Shown here: one piece after another, positions 50,201 through 60,022 of the stretch | Layout: each line of letters opens with the position of its first letter | How positions within the stretch are numbered: the stretch's first letter is position 1 | DNA from: Parachlorella kessleri | Taxonomy: Eukaryota; Chlorophyta; Trebouxiophyceae; Chlorellales; Chlorellaceae | NCBI GenBank assembly: GCA_001598975.1 | Contig: BBXU01002660.1 | Coordinates: 1-64,000 of the forward strand | DNA length: 64,000 nt | Reading direction: 5' to 3' | Notes under the pieces: model-generated | Database searches by the model: none | The model's input: only the letters and a program-made list of their open reading frames with translations | What the model was told of the DNA's origin: nothing | Program-made: the position numbers and the translations under genes

Positions 50201-53200
50201 GATGGGGACCGAGCCAGGGGAAACAGGGGGCAGGCGCAAGGGGAGAGAGGGCGATGGCAGTGAGAAAAGGCAGGCGGGGGGCAACACACAAGATGGAGCT
50301 AGTGTAGTCCAGGCCCAGAGCTTGCTAGACGTAGCAGCGGCAGCTGAACCCTCCTAAGTTTAGTGCTGTCTATAGCGCCCGCCACCACGCTCCACTGCAG
50401 CCTTTATATTGCATAAGAAATTCGTTACGGATCCCCTCAAAGCCCGCACAGACAACCCGTCAGTTGCTAGACCACTTACCACCACGCTGGCATTGGGCAA
50501 CGCCATGGAGGGTGCCGGGGCAGGGGCAGGGACTATGACCACGGGGCTGGGGCTGGGGCTGGGCAGGGGTGGGGGTGAGCTCTTGGGGGAGCGAGGGGGA
50601 GGGGGAGGGCTGCGGGGCGGGGAGGGGGGAGAGGGGGGGACAGGAGCCCCCGGGACCACGATGCCGGTGGTGCAGGTAGCGTCCCACTTCTGCAGCAGCA
50701 GCAGCCAGGGCAGGGGAAGGGGTTGAGGAGAGAGCAGGCCAAGCAGGCGAGTGCTTGCAAGCGTGGCCTATACGAGGTGCATGCTGCGGCGGCGGCTGAA
50801 ACATGCCGGGGCACCACAGCACCTAAGAAAGGATCCACGCGGAGCGGCATGAGGCGGCCCTGCAACAGTAGGAGGTACGCGAAGCTGCTTGCTTGCTGGC
50901 CGCCGACCCCACGACCACCACCATGATGTTTGCTGCACGGCAGCCTGGGTCACCTGCAGTGTAGCAGGTATACCCTGCACCCCAATCAGCCTTCAGGCAC
51001 CTGGCAGCCCGCCCACCCACCGGGATCTTGATCTGCTTGCCGGGCTGCAGCAGGTTGGGGTCGGTGAACTCGGGGTTGAGTGCCACCAGGTCCGCGACGG
51101 TGCTGCCAAACTTGACGGCGATGGAGGACAGGGAGTCTCCCTCCTTAATGTTGTACAGCCGGCACAGGTTGATGCCCTCGGTGGGGAACTTGGCGGGGTA
51201 GCCCTTGCCACAGCTGCCGGGGAAGGGGGGAATCTTGACCTGCACCCGGGGCCCAGGCAGGAGTGAGGGGTGGCAGGCAATGCTTCAAGGTGGCGAGTGG
51301 GGTTCCTTAGCGGGCTAGGCTTGTCGTGCTGTTTGGGAGGGGAGGGTCTGGAGCACTAGGGACATCCGAGGCTACACGCGCGTGGATGTGGGCTTGGGAG
51401 GGCAGGAGCTTGATGTTCCGATGGGCACACAGTGCACAAACCTTGACAGTGGGGTAGAGGGCAGGTCTGTGGGTGGTGGTGCAGGGGCAGGCTGGCATGA
51501 TGCCTGTCGCACAGAGCCATCACCAGGTTGCTGGCTGCCAATAGGTCATCCACGATGTTTGGCAACAATGCCAAGCGGTACAAAACCCTCACTCACCCTC
51601 ATCCCAGGCGCCAGGGTTGAGGTGTTCGCCAGATCCGTGTTGGCTGCCAGCAAGTCGTCCACGGAGACGCCAAAGCCTGCAGCGATGAGGTTAACGTAGT
51701 CTCCTCCCTGGACGATGTAGTAGCGGCAGGAGGGCGCCGTGTCGCTGGGGTCAGGGCAGCTGTTCTTGTCCCTGCATACAGGCCATTACCGGGCGACTGT
51801 TAGGGAATGAAGGTGGCATGCTAGTCCATGCTGGCTGCAGGCGCTTGTGAAAGCGTGTGTATCAGAGGGCGGATGCCTCTTAAGAAGGGTAGGGTCTCGG
51901 ATTTAATGCACATTTGGCGAACACGCACTGAGCTGATATCTGCAAGCGCCCACCAGGGTGGGAGGCGCAGCTTGAGGCCAGTTCGCATGGGGGTAGTGTC
52001 ATCAAGCACATCGGAGTTCAGGTCCTGCAGCCAGGCCAGGTATACCGGGGTAAGAAAACAGGACTTCTTGTGCATCCAACCACCTGCTGGACGTCTTCCG
52101 AGCTCGTGCATTTCACAGGCATACTGCTCAGCAAGCAGCTTCCACGTGCCCATGGCTGTCATGCCACATCTCTGTGGCCCGGCGCACCTGCAGGTCATTG
52201 ATGTATATGCTGAACTTGGTAGCCACGCCGCTGAGAGTGTCGCCTGTCTGCACGGTGTACAGCTTGCACTGGGCGTTGCCGCCTGCAAAGGACAAGTGCT
52301 AGAGTCAAGGAGGGGGCCATGATGGGACGCTCGGCCAGCCAGCGCAGGCAGGAGCGGGACATAAGTTGCGCTGCTAGCAGGGACACCCGCCACTGCAGCT
52401 GCAAACCCGGGGCCTAACTGCCTTGAAATCCTGGCACGCGCTTGCTCATGATTTTGCAGGTGGACACGCATCTGGAACACACTGAGGAGAAGTCCTGTCC
52501 TCATGCAAGCTAAAATGTGCCTCGCAGGCAACTAGAGAAACCATGCAGGACTGGGGCGTGACCAGCCACACCCCACAGCACCACCTCATCACTTGGCGAA
52601 TGGGGCAGGCCTGGTGCCACATTCCCGTACTCCTTACCTGAGTTGCTAACATACTGGCAGTCTGGGAAGTAGGGCGGCAAGCAGACCTCCTCTCCGGCCT
52701 GCAGCACCGTCTGCCCGTCAACGTACCCGCCGGGCAGGCACTGGGCCAGGGCGTCGGTCAGGTCTGTTTGCAGGAGGCCATGGCTCTTGGCGATGCCCCA
52801 CACAGAGTCGCCTGGCTGGACTTTGTATGTTTGGCACAGGGGCGCTGCAGCAGGGCCGCAACGAAAGGAAGAGAGCATGAGGTTTTGGCCCGCGTTTTCA
52901 TTTATGTGACCAAAATGCCATGCGTGCACGTGAGAGCCAAGGCAGATAGGAAAAAGGGGAATGTTGGCAAGCAGTTCGCCACAAACGTCCCCGGTAGCGA
53001 GCAGGACCGAGATGTTTCTGCTGCTGCTGACTGTGATATGTTCCGCTTGCACCTCACCGACCCCGAAGTGGGTGGATTCTACTACCTAGGCCAATGTGCA
53101 GCTAGGGAAAGTGCCAATGCTTGTATGGCGGCTTCCTTGACAGCTACTCACCCTCTTGATAGACAGCCAGCGCCCCCACGAGGGAAGTCAGCAGCAGGAA

Positions 53201-53215
53201 TAGGTCAGCCCTCAT
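47287..53215 (-). CDS. Membrane-anchored protein with four LysM domains
   Basis: Reads from ATG 53213–53215 to a stop at 47287–47289. A signal peptide (MRADLFLLLTSLVGALA) is followed by four LysM domains: CQTYKVQPGDSVWGIAKSHG (near 52690–52845), CKLYTVQTGDTLSGVATKFS (near 52190–52284, completed near 51965–52023), CRYYIVQGGDYVNLIAAGFG (near 51600–51775) and CRLYNIKEGDSLSSIAVKFG (near 51010–51245). LysM domains bind GlcNAc polymers. Next come an extensin-like PPSPPSPPRSPPPPP linker, module A (VDLTITGITVDDFE…, near 49818–50180), a second SP-rich linker (near 48262–48510), module B (VTATVSGASVAEFA…, near 47830–48118), a transmembrane helix (GAIVGGVVGGVAVLAAVLAF) and an RRRRDR-led tail without a kinase. 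It may tether wall chitin to the membrane or act as a co-receptor; both are inferences. A 1.3-kb intron is assumed between 48.5 and 49.8 kb, so two genes remain possible. Confidence 0.78.
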
Positions 53216-53996
53216 CCTTGGTGGCGCGTTAAGAATGGTCTAGCCACGCAGGGGTGGATGAGCTGCCTGCAGGTGCATGTCACTTTGGGGAGTCATCGGC
53301 ACAGCCGTTACTTTGGCTGCGTCTCGCTGCGGTATCCAGCTTAATCCAGGATCTGAATATGTATATAGTTATACGCTTGTTCTTGAGGAGTGTGGAGGGG
53401 TTGCTTGCTGTCTAGCGATGCCAAGCAGTGATCAGCACGAGCTGCACTCCCCACCTGGAGCCCTCTCGTCGTGGTTTTGATATATTAATGATAGAGTGAG
53501 ATGCGAAACGTCTGAATACCGTTTTTGTGTGTTGGTCAATGCATGCTGCGCACGCAGCATGTTGGGCGCGTCTTGCGCCACGTGCAATAAGCCGGGGCTA
53601 GGCATGCGTTACAGGCCTCATGTCCCACTGCAGCACTACATTCTTGCTGCTGCAGGACCCAAAACGCCGTCCTTCAGTGGGCGATCGTATCACGGTTATG
53701 ACACAAGTCGTGAGAAATGTGACTGCCCATGAACAGAGCAACCACTTACTGCTTTGTCACTGCTGGGACACTCAGGGTGCACGTACTACTGCTAGACATG
53801 CAACAAGGTCGCAAAGCATTACTGAATACAGTGTCCGGGCGGTGAGACTGCGTAACAATAGGTGACAGCAGTACGCCAACTTCCAGGTCCTGGCAAGTTG
53901 GGCAACCAACGCATTTCGTGACAGCTGAGCCTAGCCTCTCGTCAGAACAGTACTACCAATTTTAGTACCCATTCCAATCACGAGGGCAACACTCAG
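53216..53996. promoter_or_regulatory. Spacer between LysM gene promoter and CDA3 3' end
   Basis: An AT-rich patch at 53355–53371 reads as tatatac on the minus strand, about 140 bases before the LysM start codon, and could be a TATA-like element. A TTACA at 53609–53613 could be the poly(A) signal of CDA3. No other gene is supported. Confidence 0.35.
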
Positions 53997-56900
53997 CTAC
54001 CGCCGGTGAGTGGCAGCACGAGGGGTTGTAGCGATCGCCGCCTCCCCTTTGGGGACTTGAGTCTGCAGGGTCACCGTCAGGACCGCGATGCTCCCATGGG
54101 GAGCACTACCGTCATATTGCACCCGCAGCCCGTCTGTCGCTCGAAGGTCGCTCCCCTTGTTCCTGCGGCGGCGCACAAGGTAGAGCCCCACGGCACCCAA
54201 CACCAGCTGGCCTCCCAGCCCGCCGCCCAGGGCCCCGCCTAGGATGGCACCCAGGTTCCTGCTGCTGCCATCGCCGCCGCTGCTGCTGGCGGCAGCGGGG
54301 GCCGGTGTGGGCGATGCAACAGGCGGCGCAGGGCTCGGTGGCGGAGAGGTTGTAACCTGTAGAACAAACACACCAGGGTCCTAAACAACGCTGGCTCACA
54401 TACCCATGCGGACGGGGCAGGGCAGGCCAACATGCTGACAATGCCTTGCAACCATATTCTCCCGGCCATAGTCACCGTGGATGTGACGGGTACCTATCTT
54501 CTGGACTTGCCTGTTCGGCCGTGGTGTTGGCGCTGACTAGGCTGAGCCCCAGGGCCGCCAGCGTGGAGCTGAGGCCCAGCTGCTGCGCTGTGAACACCAC
54601 AGCCTGCGTGGCTGTCGCGTTCTGGGTGTGAAGGCGCATGGAGACCTCGGTTTGGGGGGAGGAGGGCGAGGCTTGGAGGCTTGGAGGAGAGACCTGCAGT
54701 AAACCGCATGACCATCCCCCATCATATACCACGAGCCCGCTCGCAACACCGAATGGCAATGCAAACTTGGCCTGACAGGCCAGCGTTAGAGGGGCATGCA
54801 GGCATGCAAGAAATTTGCAAGGGTAAGTGTCAATAGTCACTGGCAAGCATCACCATCTTCCACCTTGTCACATGTGGTGCAGCCTACCTTTGGCCCAGGA
54901 GGCGCCTGGCTGTTACAGAGCGGGCATGGTCCTTGACAGACACGAGTTCCACCTGGGCCGCGGGCAGCTCAGCTATGGCAGCCAGTGCCGCGGTGAACAT
55001 TGCCTGCTTGCTGCTCACGAAAACAGATTGGTTGCAGCCTGCAAGGGGGGAGCAGGGTGCACCGGTGGTACTAGGGGGGGGGGGCCTGCCAGCATGATCG
55101 CTTACCATACAGGGCAGGGTTGGGGTGTGCGCCAGCAGGCGCATCATATGGTGAACAAAGGGGTGGTTCACCGCTCCCCAAGGCGAGGCGTGCCGCTACC
55201 ACTCATGGTCAAGTATCACTACCAGCTGTAAGTCCACCTGATGGGGGGTGGGCTCACCTGCGAGGATGAGGTCCAGGAGGACGCTCTGCATAGTGGCTGC
55301 GGGCGGTGGGGATGCTGTCGGTGGCGCTGGCGCTGGGCTAGGGGAAGCACCTGGGGCGGGCGATACCGCTGGCGCTGGGCTTGGAGAGGCTGGCGCTGGG
55401 CTGGGTGATGATACCGGCGCTCGGTTTGGAGAGGCTGGGGCTGGGCTTGGTGACTTGAAGGGGGGCGAGGGGGCACCACCTGTCACAGAAGTGCAGTGCA
55501 TAGCGGGCTGTGCCTTTGGTGGTACCTAACATTGCGGCAAGCACTTTGGCATTCCCGCCGGCCTGGCATATCGAGTCTCAAAGCTTCAAGAAGCGGGTCG
55601 CTGGGCATGATGACGCTCCAGCTGCACAAGGACTCACCCAAGGCACAGCTGGCCGGCCAGGGGGGATGTGGAGGGCGGTCCCTGGCATGAGCGCAGCCCC
55701 CACGCTCACAGCGGGGTTGGCTGCCAGCAGGTCAGCCAGCCCCACGCTGTAGCTGGCTGCGATGTAGTACAGGCTGTCGCCAGGTGCTACAGTGTGGTTG
55801 CGGCAGGCGGGGCCTGCAAAGAAGCGCTGCACGTCAGCTCAGGCTGCAGGGAGGCGGTGGGAGGCTCCCCTGGCGCTGCGCACATACTGCCCACACGACG
55901 GCTACCACCGTCAGAGGATCGGCCGCACTAGACCCGGCGCCACCTTGGACACTTCAACAATATGTAGCAGATGGCAGACATGCCTGAGGGCGGAGGGGAG
56001 GCTGCAGGGGCAGGGGAGGCCAAGGCACAAGTGGCGTCCCAGGGTGGCACTCTGCAAGCATTTGCATGAAAAATGCATGCGGTGACCAGGGAGCGCAGCC
56101 GGGAGCACAGCCTTGGCGACTGCCACCTGGCGAGCCATGAGGCGCTACAGCAGGTGTGGTCCAACCGGCCAGCTAGCAGCACCCTGCTACCCACCCACCT
56201 CAGCACCTGGCCTGCGTAGATGGTGGGGTTAGCAACATCGGGGTTGGCGGCGATGAGTTCATCCACAGTCACTCCCACCAGGGCACTGACGCTCCACAGG
56301 GAGTCCGTCTGCTTGACAGTGTATGTCTGGCACGGCTTGGGCGCTGCAGCGCACATCCCCCAGTAGGGGAACCCTTGGTGTACCTACCGGAAAGGCTCAT
56401 CCTGCCGAGCGCTCCCTCGCCCGCAAGGGAAGCGTCGGCAACAATGTCACATGTGTACTCATGCTGGTCCTCGATGGTTGGCAAACCCGGTTTCCTTATT
56501 AAGGTCAAAAACGAAGGGGAGACAAAGGGCCAGCAGCCACACACACCCTCCCCACACACGATGAAGCCGCCGCATGCCAAAAGAGGCCAAGGGGAAGCAG
56601 GGATCGAGCCACAGCCGCCCACCCTCATCGGTGAAGTAGACTGCGTTGCAGGTGAGGAAGCCTCCCATCTTGTTCTTATGCACAGGGGCCCGCATGTAGT
56701 CCACCAGCTGCCGGCTGGTGACAAACCAGACGTCGGGCAGCGCCAGCGCGTACGCCACAAACTTGCGCAGGGCCCCAGTGTGGCCGGCTGTGTACCAGGG
56801 GGCGTGGGTGTAGATGCCCATGGGGGCGCGGTTCCCTGCACAAGGGGCAGGAGCGGGGCAGCAGCAGGGCGTGTGGGTGTGGAGCACGTGCGCCTTAAGG

Positions 56901-58709
56901 CCACCGCATGCAGGCAGGCCACTCTACAACTGAGCAAGCAAGCCTAGCCAGCCGCGCATGACGTGTACACGACCGGGCCCGAGAGCGCACCCAGGTAGAC
57001 CCTCTTTAGCTCCTGCATGAGAGCCTACAGTGCAGAGTGCTCCAAGCCCAACTACAAGCGCAGAGCAGGGGTGTAGCTACCATACCCCGGGCACGGCCCA
57101 CCCTGCCCCACCCACGTAGCACCATGACCCGCGTTACATACCTTAGGAACAGAGAGAGTGACGCGGAAGCTTGGGTAAGCCCCATGGCATACCTTGCATC
57201 CAGCCCTGTCAGCACAGATACCCGCTCCCCTATCCTCTGTCTCCCCACCCCCACCACATTTCTTACCCCACCCACCGTGGTACGAAAACAGTAGGTTGGC
57301 CACAAACTGCTGGTACAGCGCCACCACGCTGCCCGCTGTGGGATCCATGGTGCTGCAGTCGCTGCTGTCCGCTCCTTGCATGTCAGGCAAGGGGATCTCT
57401 CACAGCCCGGGGTAGGCTCACCGGCCAGGCAGAAGGCATGGGGCAGCGTCCAATTGCAATTCTGCATGGTGCCATGTGGTGTGTCGATCTCACCTTCTGG
57501 AAGCATGCCGACACTCCGGCACTCTTGCTGGGGAAGCTGGGATGGCGATCCATTATGCTGGGGCATGCATGACCTGGCAGTCTTGGTGCCGAGACTCGGT
57601 GATGATGCATGGCAGGGTATCCACCAAGTATCTACCCAGGGACCCACCTGGGGGATACCATAGTCCATGGTATATGGCCACAGCCGGTTGGCAGAGTCTG
57701 GGGAGGTATCGAAGGGGAACACTTCCCCGATGGATGAGTCATAGAGGAAGCCATTCTCAAACAGGACCTGGCACACAGAGGGGTCGTGGGCAAGGTATGG
57801 GGCGCGGAAGCCTGCAGCAGGGGAGCCAAGTGCTGAAGGACTTGCAGCCTACGAAGATTATCCTGGCAGCCTCTTGAGCTCATCGCAGAAACCACCCGAG
57901 GTGCTTGCCGCACCGTCCAGACAAGCGCACTCTACAACCAAGCCGCGGCAGGTAAGTAAGCCGCACTGCACTTAACCAGTGCTTCGGGCCGCCTTATCGA
58001 GGGCACATATAGAGGGCACATCGCTCACCCACAGCGTCTTCTTTGGCGATGCCACACTCGCTGACCAGCCAGTCACGCCCAGCGATGATGTCCCAGGCGA
58101 GGTTTGCATAGTTGGGGTAGAGGGCAGTGTGAGTCATGGTGTGGGAAGCGATCTCATGGTTGTCTGCATACAGCTCCGCTACCTGCGCAGTGCCTCACAG
58201 ACAGTGAGCCAACCAGTGCAGGTCAAGAGGATGTTGTGCATGGCATTTTGACCCTGGACCTGTTTAAGTCTTACGTAGGCACCTCCAGCTGCCGACCACG
58301 CGAGCCACCTCACCATGTTGCAGTCACTGTCAGACTGTAGTGTATAGAAGGTCGCCGGGATGTTGCATCCGTTGGGCTTGTAGACGTTGTTGGTAATAGC
58401 CGAACCACCTTGCTGCTGTAGGCATTGCCGGCGTCATCATGGGTGAGCTGGATAAGCTGGGGTACCTGCAGCAGATTGTCGCCGATATGTGGGAGGTTAG
58501 TAGGACCTGAGCACAGCACCAGGGGCAAGGGTAACACTAGCTACAAGTGAGGTAAGGCCACGCTTGCCTCGTTGGCGTCAAGACCACCAGGTGGAGATTT
58601 GCTTGCGCAGGCGCAGTTCCCTGTGCAGCTAGTAGGGCATCTGTACTAAGACGGCAGGTGCTGCCGCCAATCCAGCAAGGCAGAGGACTTTTAACAAAAG
58701 GGTCCTCAT
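53997..58709 (-). pseudogene. Chitin deacetylase with LysM and membrane anchor (CDA3), interrupted
   Basis: Domains in order: signal peptide (MRTLLLKVLCLAGLAAAPA from 58709), Cys-rich CPTSCTGNC, CE4 domain (IQLTHDDA, SHTMTH, GFRAPY, LWPYTMDYG, PMGIYTHAPW), two LysM domains (CQTYTVKQTDSLWSVSALVG near 56200–56340; CRNHTVAPGDSLYYIAASYS near 55640–55815), an SP-rich linker, the shared juxtamembrane module with ARRLLGQ, a Gly-rich helix and RRRR. Frame is lost in at least three places: between signal peptide and CPTSC (near 58635), after DDAGNAYSSKVV (near 58400) and before PGL (near 57415). In addition the conserved Trp of PGLWEIPL is a TGA stop (near 57400). Metal-binding and catalytic motifs are still present. 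It is either a young pseudogene or, less likely, several assembly errors; an undiscovered first exon could remove only the first break. Confidence 0.7.
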
Positions 58710-59642
58710 AGCACCTGCCAACCAGGAAGGTGGGCCGCGTCCTACCGCAAGTGTCTAATACGTCTCAGGGGCTGAGTTGGGTGCTGCCAGTCATAGGCCT
58801 TACCTTTGCGGGGGTATGGGGTCCACTGATGCTCGCCAAGCTATTTACACATGACTCTATAAGCGATCTTAGAGTGAGTTGTCGCAGCTTGTTAATGAGA
58901 AGAAGCGCAGAAACCAGTATGGAGGAACGGGAGGAACAAGCGTTCACCACGGAGGGGTGACTAAAGTGCGCAAGGGCGCCAAGTGCAAGTGTGAAAGAAC
59001 CGCCAACTGGATAACCCGTGCGAGTTCTTTAGCACCCCGCAGGTTGAATTCCTCAACCTTTCAACTATCAGACCCCTTGCTATGCAACACGAAGCCCCAG
59101 TCCTTTGCCATGGTAGTGCAGCCAGTGAAGCAACGAATCGAACAGGACGGGCACAACCCCCACAAGAGGCACCTTCGCCATTGCGGCCCATAGAGCACGA
59201 TGTGGTTCTATTCCATTGTGCCCCGACCACAATTGGCTAAGTATGGTGGGCAGACTGGGCGTAGCAGTCCCACCACACACTGTGACAGGGCGGTATGGGA
59301 AGGAGGAACCAGCGGCTCTCCAGGGTTAAAATCTCTCAGCAGTACAGCAGTGGTGCGCAGGCCGTGTTGCCAGTGCTCGCAGCGGGTGGGCAATTTCAAA
59401 CATTTTGGCATTGGGCCTGGGAAAGGCGGCCCAGTAAAATAGAGTTGCCAAGGACAATAAGGCTTGCCGCAGCCCGAGGGAACCCGCTCTTGCATGTTTG
59501 ACCTGGCAAAGGCAGGCTTACTCTTGGAGTTCCCGACCTTGCTTGACAGCAGGTCCTGGAGGGAGGAGACATCGCGCAGGGAGCTGTCTCTGTTCGTGGG
59601 CCCATGGCAGGCAGCGTTGTCCCGGCATACAGACACGAAAGA

Positions 59643-59679
<37 letters not shown>

Positions 59680-60022
59680 GTAAGATATCATCTGACAAGT
59701 TTGTGACGTTCATCCAAGGGTTAGAGAGCCATCATGGACTGCACCTGCCGCAGTGCGCTGCTGTGCAGCCATCTTAGATAGGCTCATTCAGTACGACCAG
59801 TGTGGTTGGTTGCTGGGCCCAGCTGGGCTGAAGAAGGCATGCTGATATGCCTGTCTGAGGGGGGTTACATGCTGACATGCGTATGGTTTTGTCCCCAAAG
59901 CAGCTCGCAAAGCAGCGCGGGTTACTTTTAAGCCAGGACACGCGAGTGGCAAAATACTGAAGCTGTTGCGATGCATTGAGTAGCTGATAGCTTATAGCGT
60001 CAGAGGCAATATAAGCTAAGAC
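58710..60022. promoter_or_regulatory. Divergent upstream region, CDA3 and FEN1
   Basis: These 1.3 kb separate divergent genes and should hold both promoters. A GCT repeat lies at 59645–59679. Open frames in between, including a Ser-run frame made by that repeat, show no family features. Confidence 0.4.
59645..59679 (+). repeat. (GCT)n trinucleotide repeat
   Basis: An uninterrupted run of 11 GCT units plus GC covers 35 bases upstream of FEN1. No coding exon includes it, so it is a simple microsatellite. Confidence 0.9.

Noticed and set aside
57360..57440. A 24-base intron to bypass the CDA3 stop codon
   Set aside because: A gtgagc does occur just before the broken PGL motif, but the only downstream AG that would skip the TGA gives an intron far shorter than any other in the window and removes the conserved motif.
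59464..59706. Poly-Cys or poly-Ser open frames across the GCT repeat
   Set aside because: They come from translating the trinucleotide repeat in different frames. No splice context or conservation supports a gene.
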